DNA from: Saccharothrix violaceirubra
GTDB lineage: Bacteria > Actinomycetota > Actinomycetes > Mycobacteriales > Pseudonocardiaceae
Length of the DNA stretch: 64,000 nt
NCBI RefSeq assembly: GCF_014203755.1
Contig: NZ_JACHJS010000001.1
Coordinates: 6,634,001 to 6,698,000, forward strand
Reading direction: 5' to 3'
The position numbers and the translations under genes were made by a program. This document shows, piece by piece, positions 36,426-48,251 of this stretch (its first letter is position 1; every line of letters begins with the position of its first letter). Under the pieces are notes generated by a model that ran no database searches, was not told the DNA's origin, and worked only from the letters and a program-made list of their open reading frames with translations.

Positions 36426-37295
36426 ATGAGCCTGGATGCCGACGTCCTCATCGACTGGTTCACCGACACCGCGCGGGATCTGCCGTGGCGTCGGTCCGAG
36501 TGCACCGCATGGGGAGTGCTGGTCAGCGAGATCATGCTCCAGCAGACGCCCGTCGCCCGGGTCGAACCCGTGTGGCGGTCATGGCTCGAACGCTGGCCGC
36601 TGCCGTCGTCGATGGCCGCCGCGTCGCAGGGCGAAGTGCTGCGGGCGTGGGGCAAGCTCGGCTACCCGCGCCGCGCCCTGCGCCTGCACGAGGCCGCGAA
36701 GGCGATCGCCGACAAGCACGACGACGTGGTGCCCGAAGACGTGGACACGCTGCTGGCGTTGCCCGGCATCGGCGCGTACACGGCACGCGCGGTCGCGGCT
36801 TTCGCCTACGGGCAAAGCGTTCCCGTCGTGGACACCAACGTGCGCCGGGTCGTGGCGCGGGCCGTGCACGGCGCCGGCGACGCCGGTCCGCCGTCCACCA
36901 CGAAAGACCTGCGCGACGTCGAGGCGCTGCTGCCCGACGAGAAGGCGGACGTGTACTCGGCCGCGTTGATGGAACTCGGCGCGCTGGTCTGCACGGCGCG
37001 CACGCCCAAGTGCGCGGACTGCCCGGTGATCGAGGACTGCGCGTGGCAGCGCGCCGGACGGCCCGCGTACGCCGGCCCGGCCAAGGCCGTGCAGAAGTTC
37101 GCGGGCACCGACCGGCAGGTGCGCGGCCTGCTGCTGGACGTGCTGCGCGGCACGGTCGAACCCGTGGCGAAGGCCCGGCTGGACGTCGTGTGGCACGACG
37201 CCGGCCAGCGGGACCGGTGCCTGGACTCGCTGCTCGTGGACGGGCTCGTCGAGCAGACGGCGGGCGGGCTGTTCGCCCTGCCCGGGGAGCACTGA
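36426..37295 (+). CDS. mutY: A/G-specific adenine DNA glycosylase
   Basis: A 289-residue base-excision repair enzyme that removes adenine opposite 8-oxoguanine. The catalytic Glu lies in SEIMLQQTPVARV, the helix-hairpin-helix in LPGIGAYTARAVAAFAYG with catalytic Asp in VVDTNVRRVV, and the iron-sulphur cluster in CTARTPKCADCPVIEDC (C-x6..7-C-x2-C-x5-C). The C-terminal NUDIX-like domain is shortened, as in other actinobacterial MutY. ATG at 36426. The next gene starts one base after the stop. Confidence 0.95.
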   Translation: MSLDADVLIDWFTDTARDLPWRRSECTAWGVLVSEIMLQQTPVARVEPVWRSWLERWPLPSSMAAASQGEVLRAWGKLGYPRRALRLHEAAKAIADKHDDVVPEDVDTLLALPGIGAYTARAVAAFAYGQSVPVVDTNVRRVVARAVHGAGDAGPPSTTKDLRDVEALLPDEKADVYSAALMELGALVCTARTPKCADCPVIEDCAWQRAGRPAYAGPAKAVQKFAGTDRQVRGLLLDVLRGTVEPVAKARLDVVWHDAGQRDRCLDSLLVDGLVEQTAGGLFALPGEH

Positions 37296-37296
37296 C

Positions 37297-37782
37297 GTGC
37301 ACGCGCTCGTGGTGTTCTTCGACGAGGAGGCCGACGCCCGCGTGCGGGAGCTGTGGCGGCGGATCGGCGCGACGTTCCCGTACCCGCCGCACCTGACCTA
37401 CGCCATCGCCGGGACCATCGGCCCCAAGGTCCGCGCCGAGCTGCGCGAGGACCTGTCCCGGCTGTGGTTGCCGGACCTGTGGCTGCACACGCTCGGCTCG
37501 TTCCCGAACACCCTGCACCTGGGCGCCGTGGTGGACACGGAACTGCTGGCCCTGCACTCGGCGGTCCACGACGTGCTGGCGGGTCGGGTGAAGCACCCCA
37601 GCGCCTACTACCTGCCGGGCAACTGGGTGCCGCACTGCACGCTGCTCGCCGAGGCGGACGAGGCCGCGGTGGCCGCCGCGTTCGCCGAGCTGCACCCCGT
37701 CGAACCGATCCGCGCCCGCGCCCGCGAAGTGTCCATTGTGGATACGCAGACGGCCACGATCGAGGTGCTCCGCCGGACGTAG
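37297..37782 (+). CDS. 2'-5' RNA ligase / cyclic phosphodiesterase family protein (LigT-like)
   Basis: A 161-residue protein of the 2H phosphoesterase superfamily. Two HxTx motifs define the family: HLTY (32-35) and HCTL (about 113-116). Members hydrolyse or ligate 2',3'-cyclic and 2'-5' RNA bonds. The real substrate is unknown. The GTG start is one base after mutY, so the genes are cotranscribed. Ser-Ile-Val-Asp near the end is coded by the palindrome at 37732. Confidence 0.8.
   Translation: MHALVVFFDEEADARVRELWRRIGATFPYPPHLTYAIAGTIGPKVRAELREDLSRLWLPDLWLHTLGSFPNTLHLGAVVDTELLALHSAVHDVLAGRVKHPSAYYLPGNWVPHCTLLAEADEAAVAAAFAELHPVEPIRARAREVSIVDTQTATIEVLRRT
37732..37742. repeat. TCCATTGTGGA palindrome inside the LigT-like gene
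   Basis: Reads TCC ATT GTG GA(T), Ser-Ile-Val-Asp. ATT is a rare codon in such GC-rich DNA. Confidence 0.7.
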
Positions 37783-37794
37783 CATCATGGCGGC

Positions 37795-39261
37795 ATGGCA
37801 GTGAGTCGGAAGACCCGTCCGGCGCTGGCGGTCGTCGCCGTGCTGGCCCTGGTGACGGTGGGCGTGGTGGTGTGGCGGATCCCGTCGTCGGACGAGTCGC
37901 GCCCGGCCGCGGCGACCACCACCACGGCCGCACCGGCGACGGGACTGCCGGGCGCCGACGGCGCGGGCGACCCGTACTACCCGACCGACGGCAACGCCGG
38001 GTACGACGTCGAGCGCTACGACGTGACCGTCGAGTACGACCCGGAGACCAAGCGCCTCGACGGCCGGACCAGGGTCACCGCCACCGCGACGGCCGACCTG
38101 ACCGGGTTCAACCTCGACCTCTACCGGCTGACGGTGTCCGAGGTGGAGGTCGCCGACACGGCGGCCCGGTTCCGCCAGGAGGGCGACCACGAACTGGTCG
38201 TGACACCCGCGGCACCGATCCCGACCGGCACGCGGTTCACCGTCGAGGTCGCCTACGGCGGCGAACCCGGGCTGTTCCCCGAGAAGGCGCTCGGCTCGAA
38301 CGGCTGGCAGATCTCGGCGTCCGGCGGCGCGTTCGCGGCGGGCGAGCCGCACTCGGCGACGACGTGGTTCCCGGCCAACGACACGCCGCGCGACAAGGCG
38401 TCGTTCCACCTGGTGGCGACCGTGCCCGAGGGGTGGTCGGTGGTGTCGAACGGCCGGCTCGGCGAGACCACGACCGCGGCCGGCAGGACCACGGTCCGGT
38501 GGGACGCCGAGACGCCCATGGCCACCTACCTCACCACGATCGCGATCGACCGGTGGCGGATCGAGAAGTCGACCGCGAACGGCGTCGAGATCGTGCACGC
38601 GTACGCGCCGGGCGCCGAGAAGCGGACCGAACTGGGCGAACGGCTGCCCGAGGTGCTGGAGTTCCTGGCCGGGAAGTTCGGGCCGTACCCGTTCGACGCG
38701 GCGGGCGGGATCTTCCTGTCCGACCGGATCGGGTTCTCGCTGGAGACCCAGACCCGGCCGATCTACGCGGCGTGGGCCGACCTGGACACGGTCGTGCACG
38801 AGAACGCGCACCAGTGGTTCGGCGACTCGGTGACCGTGGACACCTGGGCGGACATCTGCCTGAACGAGTGCTTCGCCAGCTACGCGTCGTGGCTGTGGGA
38901 CGAGGCGAAGAACGGCGCCGACCTCGACGCCGCGTACCGCGCGGACGTCGAGAAGCGCAGCGACAAGTCCTGGAAGCACAAGCTCTACGACATGGGCGCG
39001 GGCAACGAGTTCAAGGCCGTGTACGACAAGGGGCCGTTGGCCCTGCACGCCCTGCGCAGGTACGTGGGCGACGACGCGTTCGACCGCATCCTCAAGGGGT
39101 GGGTCGCCAAGCACACCGGCGGCAACGCGTCGTGGCCGGAGTTCGAGAAGTACGCCGCCGAGACCGCCGGACGTGACCTGGACGGGTTCTTCGCGGCCTG
39201 GTTCCGGGGTGACGGGGTTCCCGCGGACGAGTACCTGTGGCCCGGTCCGCTGCGTCGTTAG
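37795..39261 (+). CDS. Exported M1-family zinc metallopeptidase
   Basis: A 488-residue gluzincin peptidase. Residues about 8-28 form a signal anchor or uncleaved signal, then a Thr/Ala linker, an M1 N-terminal beta domain and the catalytic domain with VVHENAHQWFGD and the third zinc ligand Glu in CLNECFASY. A short helical tail follows. The usual long M1 C-terminal domain is missing, as in M. tuberculosis LpqM-like/other secreted M1 proteins. The GAMEN substrate motif is not obvious (SLETQTRP occupies that place). TAGCAT precedes the start by nine bases. Cell-surface location is likely. Confidence 0.9.
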   Translation: MAVSRKTRPALAVVAVLALVTVGVVVWRIPSSDESRPAAATTTTAAPATGLPGADGAGDPYYPTDGNAGYDVERYDVTVEYDPETKRLDGRTRVTATATADLTGFNLDLYRLTVSEVEVADTAARFRQEGDHELVVTPAAPIPTGTRFTVEVAYGGEPGLFPEKALGSNGWQISASGGAFAAGEPHSATTWFPANDTPRDKASFHLVATVPEGWSVVSNGRLGETTTAAGRTTVRWDAETPMATYLTTIAIDRWRIEKSTANGVEIVHAYAPGAEKRTELGERLPEVLEFLAGKFGPYPFDAAGGIFLSDRIGFSLETQTRPIYAAWADLDTVVHENAHQWFGDSVTVDTWADICLNECFASYASWLWDEAKNGADLDAAYRADVEKRSDKSWKHKLYDMGAGNEFKAVYDKGPLALHALRRYVGDDAFDRILKGWVAKHTGGNASWPEFEKYAAETAGRDLDGFFAAWFRGDGVPADEYLWPGPLRR

Positions 39262-39271
39262 GCTGGGCGGC

Positions 39272-39580
39272 ATGGCAGTCGTGAAGATCAACGCAATCCA
39301 CGTGCCCGAGGGCTCCGGCGAGGAGCTCGAGAAGCGGTTCGCCGCCCGGCTCGGCGCGGTGGACTCCTCCCCCGGTTTCCTGGGCTTCCAGCTCCTGCGG
39401 CCGGTGGCCGGCGACACGCGGTACTTCGTCGTGACGCAGTGGGAGGACGACGCGTCGTTCCAGGCGTGGCGCGAGGGCAGCGGGCAGGCGGCGCACGCGG
39501 GCGAGCGGGCCAAGCCCGTGGCGACCGGCGCCGACCTGCTGGAGTTCGAGGTCGTGCTCAGCTCCACGCCGAAGCCCTGA
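39272..39580 (+). CDS. mhuD: Heme-degrading monooxygenase MhuD
   Basis: A 102-residue ABM-fold protein. It aligns closely, from memory, with M. tuberculosis MhuD (Rv3592): VVKINAI, SPGFLGFQLLRPV, DLLEFEVVL. The heme-site residues N7, W66 and H75 fall at the same positions. MhuD opens heme to mycobilin and frees iron in the cytoplasm. Position after mutY matches the mycobacterial order. TAGGCT sits seven bases before the ATG, so the mRNA may be leaderless. Confidence 0.92.
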   Translation: MAVVKINAIHVPEGSGEELEKRFAARLGAVDSSPGFLGFQLLRPVAGDTRYFVVTQWEDDASFQAWREGSGQAAHAGERAKPVATGADLLEFEVVLSSTPKP

Positions 39581-39585
39581 CGCCC

Positions 39586-40392
39586 GTGCTCGACCGCGCG
39601 GCCGGGCTGATCGCCGGCGCCGACGCGCTGCTCGTGTGCGCCGGCGCCGGGATGGGTGTCGACTCGGGGCTGCCGGACTTCCGCGGCGGCTCCGGGTTCT
39701 GGCGGGCGTACCCGCCCTACGAGCGCCTCGGGCTGCGGTTCGAGGAGCTGGCCGATCCGGTGCACTTCGTCGAGGACCCCACGTTGGCCTGGGGTTTCTA
39801 CGGGCACCGGCTGGAGCTGTACCGCCGGACCGTGCCGCATGCCGGGTTCGCGGTGCTGCACGGCTGGGGCGCGCGGGTGTTCACGTCCAATGTGGACGGC
39901 CAGTTCCAGCGGGCCGGGTTCACCGACGTGGCCGAGGTGCACGGGTCGATCCACCACCTCCAGTGCGTCGAGCCGTGCACGGACGACGTGTGGCCGGCGG
40001 ACGACGTCGACGTGGTGGTCGATTTGTCGACAATGCGGGCCGAGTCGCCGCTGCCGGCGTGCCGCAACTGCGGCGGACTGGCCCGGCCGAACATCCTGAT
40101 GTTCGGCGACTGGGCGTGGGTCGGCGGACCTTCGCAGCGGGCCCTGGACGACTTCACCGCGTGGCGGCGTGGCGCGCGGAACCTGGTGGTGCTCGAACTC
40201 GGGGCGGGGCAGGCGGTGCCGACCGTGCGGCGTCAGGCCGAGCTGGCGTCGGCCGCCTCCGGGGCGTTGATCAGGATCAACCCGCGCGAGCCCGAGATCC
40301 GGCACGGACGCGGGGTGTCGCTGGCCATGGGTGCGCTGGAGGCGCTCACGGCGTTGGCCGACCTGGTGCCGACGGCACGACCAGTCGGCTGA
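39586..40392 (+). CDS. Sir2-family NAD-dependent deacetylase-like protein
   Basis: A 268-residue sirtuin-like protein. It shows the NAD-binding signature GAGMGVDSGLPDFRGG, the TSNVDGQFQRAG motif (in place of TQNID), the catalytic His in VHGS and two Cys pairs for zinc (QCVEPC and CRNCGG). It could deacylate proteins such as acyl-CoA synthetases, or act as an NADase. The GTG at 39586 is five bases after mhuD. The 3' end overlaps the convergent EEP gene by 47 bases. Confidence 0.9.
   Translation: MLDRAAGLIAGADALLVCAGAGMGVDSGLPDFRGGSGFWRAYPPYERLGLRFEELADPVHFVEDPTLAWGFYGHRLELYRRTVPHAGFAVLHGWGARVFTSNVDGQFQRAGFTDVAEVHGSIHHLQCVEPCTDDVWPADDVDVVVDLSTMRAESPLPACRNCGGLARPNILMFGDWAWVGGPSQRALDDFTAWRRGARNLVVLELGAGQAVPTVRRQAELASAASGALIRINPREPEIRHGRGVSLAMGALEALTALADLVPTARPVG
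39886..39896. repeat. TCCAATGTGGA palindrome inside the sirtuin-like gene
   Basis: Reads TCC AAT GTG GA(C), Ser-Asn-Val-Asp, within the conserved sirtuin TSNVD motif. Confidence 0.7.
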
Positions 40393-41344
40393 CGATCGCG
40401 CGGTGGTCGGTGTCCGCGATGTCGAACACCGCGTAGTCGAGCACCTGGCAGCGGTCGTCGGCCAGGACGTGGTCGATGGTGACCGGCGGCAGCCACGAGC
40501 CGTCGGCGGGCCAGGTGGGCGTCAGGCCGTGCCCGGTCCGGTCGGCGGCGTCGACGTAGCCGCTGTCCAGCAGCCTCCTCAGGCCCGCGTGGTCGAGGGT
40601 GGCGTTGAAGTCGCCCGCCAGGATCCGGATCGGACCGGCCGAATCCCTTCTGGCCGAATCCCTTCTGGCCGAATCTCTTCTGGGCAGGCCGTCCATGTCG
40701 CGCTGCCAGTGTTCGGCGCTGTCGCCCACCACCGGGGGCAGCGGGTGGACCGACAGGATTTCCACGTCCGTTCCCGGCAGGTCGACCACGGCACCGGCCT
40801 GGCGCATGGTGCTCGGACCGGTCAGGTCTTTCCGCGTGAGCGGGTGGCGTGAAGCGATACCCGACCCCGAACCTCCCGGTTCGTCCAGGAAGACCCGGTA
40901 GGGCAGGAAGCGGTCGAGTCCGGCGCGCTCGAAGTCCTTCACCATGGCGGGGGTCAATTCCTGCATCGTGAGGATGTCGACGTCCTGGCTCGCGACCACC
41001 CGGACCACGTCCTCGGCCACGGCTTTGCCGACCATCAGGTTGGCCGACATGATCCGCACTTCCCGGCCGTCCACCCGCTCGGCCCCGTCCGCGAACGCCC
41101 TGGGCACGACCGCGCCCACGAGAACCGCCGACAACAGGAGCGTCACCGCCGCGACGACCCATTTCCGGACCACCAGGGCGATCACGCCCAGGACAATGCC
41201 GACAATCAGCACATAAGGGGTCAACGAGGTCAGGGCCAACAGGTGCTGCCCGCCGTCGATCCCGAGCAATCGCACCCCGCCGAAGACGACGAACAATCCC
41301 GCCGCCGCACCCAATGCCCAGGACCCCACCCGACGCCGGTTCAC
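40346..41344 (-). CDS. Membrane-anchored endonuclease/exonuclease/phosphatase-family protein
   Basis: A 332-residue protein with about three N-terminal transmembrane helices (10-85) and an EEP-fold domain (about 95-330). Catalytic motifs are MSANLMVG, MQELTPAM, SVHPLPP, AGDFNATLDHAG and the terminal DHRAIV. Similar proteins hydrolyse phosphodiesters in DNA or phospholipids outside or at the membrane. A RRDSA motif is repeated three times at about residues 222-236 because of a 15-bp DNA repeat (40637-40681). The GTG at 41344 begins the first helix. Confidence 0.85.
   Translation of the reverse strand: MNRRRVGSWALGAAAGLFVVFGGVRLLGIDGGQHLLALTSLTPYVLIVGIVLGVIALVVRKWVVAAVTLLLSAVLVGAVVPRAFADGAERVDGREVRIMSANLMVGKAVAEDVVRVVASQDVDILTMQELTPAMVKDFERAGLDRFLPYRVFLDEPGGSGSGIASRHPLTRKDLTGPSTMRQAGAVVDLPGTDVEILSVHPLPPVVGDSAEHWQRDMDGLPRRDSARRDSARRDSAGPIRILAGDFNATLDHAGLRRLLDSGYVDAADRTGHGLTPTWPADGSWLPPVTIDHVLADDRCQVLDYAVFDIADTDHRAIVSRLVVPSAPGRPTP
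40637..40681. repeat. Three tandem 15-bp repeats inside the EEP gene
   Basis: GGCCGAATCCCTTCT occurs exactly at 40637-40651 and 40652-40666 and with one change at 40667-40681. On the minus strand each unit adds RRDSA, so changes in copy number would keep the frame. Confidence 0.9.
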
Positions 41345-41392
41345 GTTTCCAGTCTGCCCGGAAGATCGCCTTCCCCGCCGGGACCGACGAAA

Positions 41393-41424
41393 AAGTGCCC
41401 CCCGCCCGAAGGCGGGGGGCACTT
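41393..41424 (-). terminator. Intrinsic terminator after clpC
   Basis: A perfect 14-bp stem (41393-41406 with 41411-41424) around a 4-base loop. Read on the minus strand it is followed by TTTTCG. It lies 15 bases beyond the clpC stop. Confidence 0.9.
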
Positions 41425-41439
41425 CGTCCGATCAGGTGA

Positions 41440-44001
<2,562 letters not shown>

Positions 44002-44195
44002 TCGCACTCCCTGACTGCTGCGCCGGCGGTCCTCGGGCTCACCACAGGCTGACCGTGGAGAGCGCGGCACCGTGGGACCACTGTAGTCGTCGGCTCCGAC
44101 ACTCTCAGTTCCCGATCGCAGCCTGTCGACGCCGGAGATCCCGGACACCGGCTCCAACGCGTGATCTGCCAGGCAGATTCCGCGAAGACGACCCT

Positions 44196-44212
44196 GTCCG
44201 CTGACCGCGAAC
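44196..44212 (-). promoter_or_regulatory. ClgR-box-like site upstream of clpC
   Basis: GTCCGCTGACCGCGAAC has the inverted CGC..GCG(AAC) form of ClgR operators, which activate clp genes in actinobacteria. One arm is imperfect. Confidence 0.4.
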
Positions 44213-44266
44213 AATCAGCCATTCGGCGACATCGGAGGTGAGCGCCGTCACACCACGCTGCGAGTA

Positions 44267-44298
44267 AGGCAAACCTCGGTAAGGTTAGGCAAGCCTCA
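44267..44298. promoter_or_regulatory. Two iron boxes (IdeR/DmdR type) before the FhuF-like gene
   Basis: TAAGGTTAGGCAAGCCTCA (44280-44298) matches the 19-bp IdeR/DtxR consensus at 15 of 19 positions. A second core AGGCAAACCT (44267-44276) lies exactly 20 bp upstream of AGGCAAGCCT (44287-44296), so two dimers could bind on one face. Repression with iron is expected. Confidence 0.8.
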
Positions 44299-44325
44299 TA
44301 CGACTCCAGTTCCAAGGACTCTCTG

Positions 44326-45132
44326 GTGATGACGGTACCGACGAAGGTGACGGCGCGCGACGCGCGCTCACCCGTCGCGGACACGCTGGCCGGCGTCGCG
44401 CACGCGGCCGGGACGTTCGAGGTGCGTCACGGCCTGCCGGAGCAACGCGACGGCTGGGTCACCTCGGCCGAGCTGTTCACCGAACCGGACCGCTTCACGG
44501 CCTGGCGCGACCTCCTCGCCGACTGGCTGCGCGCCGAGTACGGCTCCGCGCCCGAGCGGACCACGGCCGGGTACGTCATGGGCTGGTACCTCAACGTCGT
44601 CGGCCTCGCGGGCGGCCTGCTCTTCCACGCCGCGCGCCGCGTGCCGTCGCTGCGACCGGACGACGTCGCCGTGCGGATCGCCGGCACCGGCCGGCCGCAC
44701 CTGGTCGGCGTCGCCCTGCTCGCCGAGGGGTTCGCCTGCCTGGCCGAGGACCCCGCCTCGGACCACGCGGACGCGACCGTCGTCGGCTGCGAGCGGGCAC
44801 TGGCGGACCTCATGCGGGCCCGCTTCGCCGCGCACGCGGCGGCCTTCGTGTCGGCGTACGGCCCCACGGTCCGGCTCGGCCGCCGCACGCTGTGGGCGGG
44901 CGCCACGGACGCCCTCGACAGCGCGGCGTGGACGGCCGGTCGACTGCTCGGCGACGAGACGTCCGGCGTGGCGGACGCGGCGCTGCTGCTGCCCGCGAAG
45001 CTGGAGCCGTTCACCTCGGCCACGACGCTGCGCACGGTGGACGGCGAGTGGACCCGACGGCGCGAGAGCTGCTGCTTCCACTACGTGCTGCCGGGCGCCC
45101 AGGAGTGCGTCACCTGCCCGCGCGTCCGCTGA
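44326..45132 (+). CDS. FhuF-like siderophore-iron reductase, (2Fe-2S)-binding
   Basis: A 268-residue protein whose last residues carry the FhuF cluster motif C249-C250-x10-C261-x2-C264 (RESCCFHYVLPGAQECVTC). The N-terminal 240 residues have the helical FhuF-like fold with GYVMGWYLNVVG. FhuF proteins reduce ferric siderophores so that iron is released in the cytoplasm. Two iron boxes before the gene support this role. GTG 44326 has AAGGA seven bases upstream; ATG 44329 is an alternative start. Transcription is divergent from clpC. Confidence 0.9.
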   Translation: MMTVPTKVTARDARSPVADTLAGVAHAAGTFEVRHGLPEQRDGWVTSAELFTEPDRFTAWRDLLADWLRAEYGSAPERTTAGYVMGWYLNVVGLAGGLLFHAARRVPSLRPDDVAVRIAGTGRPHLVGVALLAEGFACLAEDPASDHADATVVGCERALADLMRARFAAHAAAFVSAYGPTVRLGRRTLWAGATDALDSAAWTAGRLLGDETSGVADAALLLPAKLEPFTSATTLRTVDGEWTRRRESCCFHYVLPGAQECVTCPRVR

Positions 45133-45437
45133 GACCGGGGTTTTGTGACGCCGTATCCGTTCCGCCCGCCCGTTCACCCGGATGTGCGGCCCGAGCGGGA
45201 TTCGACCGCTCCTATAGGGGGTACGGCCGTCGGTTGCGCACGAAACCGGCCGGCCGACAAAACATCGGCGTTCCGCACGCGCGGTAAGTCGGCGACTCCA
45301 TTCGGAGCAGGACGACCGCGATCAGCCGGAAAGGATCTTCCGCCGGGAGGTGCCCGGGAACGGCGAAGGGGTGCCGGAGAAATCCGACACCCCTTCGCCG
45401 TTCGACGTATTCGCCGTGGCGGCGGCCACGTCCCCGG
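45133..45437. other. Convergent intergenic region between the FhuF-like gene and lsr2
   Basis: About 305 bp with no supported gene. The only clear structure is the lsr2 terminator at 45358-45403. Confidence 0.5.
45358..45403 (-). terminator. Long hairpin terminator after lsr2
   Basis: Arms 45358-45373 and 45388-45403 are perfectly complementary (16 bp). The loop folds further into CGGA-GAAA-TCCG, a GNRA tetraloop, making an almost continuous 20-bp stem. Confidence 0.9.
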
Positions 45438-45785
45438 TCAGCCCTGCTGGTGGTACGACTCCAGCACCTCGGCGGGGATGCGACCGCGATCGGAGACCTT
45501 CATCCCCTGCTTGCGCGCCCACTCCCGAATCGCCTGGTTCTGCTCGCGGTCCGCCGAAGCGGGACGCGCGGCCTTCACGCCCGCCGGTCGTCCCGGGCCG
45601 CGCTTGCGACCACCCGCCTTGCGGGCACCGGCGACGAAGTCGGCGAGCGCGTCGCGCAGCCTGCCCGCATTGCCGGCGGAAAGGTCGATCTCGTAGGACA
45701 CGCCGTCCAATCCGAAGCCGACCGTCTCCTCGGCCTTACCGCCGTCCAGGTCGTCGACCAGGGTCACGGTGACCTTCTGCGCCAT
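45438..45785 (-). CDS. lsr2: Nucleoid-associated protein Lsr2
   Basis: A 115-residue xenogeneic silencer that bridges AT-rich DNA. The N-terminal dimerisation domain starts [16 protein letters not shown] basic Gly/Lys/Arg linker follows, and the C-terminal DNA-binding domain has the AT-hook-like RGR in [13 protein letters not shown]. Length matches mycobacterial Lsr2. ATG 45785 has GGAGG at good spacing; the frame extends upstream without good start features. Location between clpC and lysS is the conserved one. Confidence 0.97.
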   Translation of the reverse strand: MAQKVTVTLVDDLDGGKAEETVGFGLDGVSYEIDLSAGNAGRLRDALADFVAGARKAGGRKRGPGRPAGVKAARPASADREQNQAIREWARKQGMKVSDRGRIPAEVLESYHQQG

Positions 45786-45912
45786 GCGTATCCTCCTGGA
45801 CTCGAATGCGCGGTTGTTCCCCGACCGCGACAAGCATTGGCGAGTGCAGGTTAGCGCACAAGTACGCGAATGCGCCTACCGGAGCCCGAGACGTTACTTC
45901 ATTCAGGTCCCA

Positions 45913-47424
<1,512 letters not shown>

Positions 47425-47454
47425 GAAGGGGAAGGGTACGGAAAGGAGGTCGCC

Positions 47455-47502
47455 GTGATCCAACCGGATACCGCGTCCGCCTCGCTAGGGTGTGGTTGGT
47501 GA
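47455..47502 (+). CDS. Possible 15-residue leader peptide before the methyltransferase gene
   Basis: GTG at 47455 follows AAAGGAGG with ideal spacing. The short frame ([15 protein letters not shown]) ends at TGA 47500-47502, overlapping the methyltransferase GTG in GTGA. That suits translational coupling. It may instead be chance, since the methyltransferase also has a leaderless-type -10. It overlaps nothing else on this strand. Confidence 0.3.
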   Translation: MIQPDTASASLGCGW

Positions 47503-48248
47503 CGAGTGACGACCTGCGCGCACGACGGGCCGGCTCCTTCGGTGCGCACGCGCACGCCTACGCCGAACACCGACCGGACTACCCCGCCGCCGCCGTCCGC
47601 TGGGCGCTCGCCCCGCTGGGCGCCGGCCGGCACGAGGTGCTCGACCTCGGCGCGGGCACCGGCAAGCTCGCCGGCGGCATCCTCGCCGAAGGCCACCGGG
47701 TGACCGCCGTCGAACCCGACGAGGCCATGCTCTCCGAACTCGTGCGCCGGCACGGCGGCGTCCGCGCCCTGCCCGGCACCGCCGAGCGCATCCCGCTGCC
47801 CGCCGCGACCGTGGACGCCGTCCTGGTCGGCCAGGCGTTCCACTGGTTCGACCCGGACCGGGCGCTGGCCGAGATCGCCCGTGTGCTGCGCCCCGGCGGC
47901 GTGCTGGCGGCGCTGTGGAACGACTGGGACGAGGACGTCGACTGGGTGGCCCGGTTCCCCCGGCACACCGAGGGCCTGCCGGCGGGGACCACGCCGACCG
48001 AGGACGTCCCCGAGCACGAACTGTTCCACGACGGCGCGCAACGGCGGTTCCGGCACGTCCTGCGGCGCACGGCGGACACGCTCGTCGCGATGCTCGGCAC
48101 GCACTCGAAGCTCCTCGTGAGCCCGCCCGAGGTCAGACAGGCCTACGAGGAGCGGGTCCGGGCGTTCCTGGCGGCCGAACCCGCGACCGCGTCCGGCGAG
48201 TTCGACGTGCCGCACGTCAGCGACGTGTGGCGACTCGTCCGCCGCTGA
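47499..48248 (+). CDS. SAM-dependent class I methyltransferase
   Basis: A 249-residue Rossmann-fold methyltransferase. Motif I is VLDLGAGTGKLAGG, the acidic post-I residue is in VEPDEAML, and VGQAFHWFDPDRALAEIARVLRPGG is typical of methyltransferase type 11 proteins related to UbiE/CrgA-like yeast Crg1. The acceptor is unknown. TAGGGT lies seven bases before the GTG, consistent with a leaderless mRNA. It is divergent from lysS, and its end faces coaX with three bases between. Confidence 0.88.
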   Translation: MTSDDLRARRAGSFGAHAHAYAEHRPDYPAAAVRWALAPLGAGRHEVLDLGAGTGKLAGGILAEGHRVTAVEPDEAMLSELVRRHGGVRALPGTAERIPLPAATVDAVLVGQAFHWFDPDRALAEIARVLRPGGVLAALWNDWDEDVDWVARFPRHTEGLPAGTTPTEDVPEHELFHDGAQRRFRHVLRRTADTLVAMLGTHSKLLVSPPEVRQAYEERVRAFLAAEPATASGEFDVPHVSDVWRLVRR

Positions 48249-48251
48249 GGA

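Larger units (their letters stand above)
44002..44325. promoter_or_regulatory. Divergent promoter region between clpC and the FhuF-like gene
   Basis: About 324 bp. It holds a ClgR-like site (44196-44212) on the clpC side and two iron boxes (44267-44298) on the FhuF side. No gene is supported. Confidence 0.6.

Noticed and set aside
36532..40305. A very long minus-strand open frame opposite mutY, the LigT-like gene, the M1 peptidase, mhuD and the sirtuin-like gene.
   Set aside because: It is a mirror of GC-rich codon use in real genes on the plus strand. Its sequence is Arg/Pro/Gly-rich with no domain.
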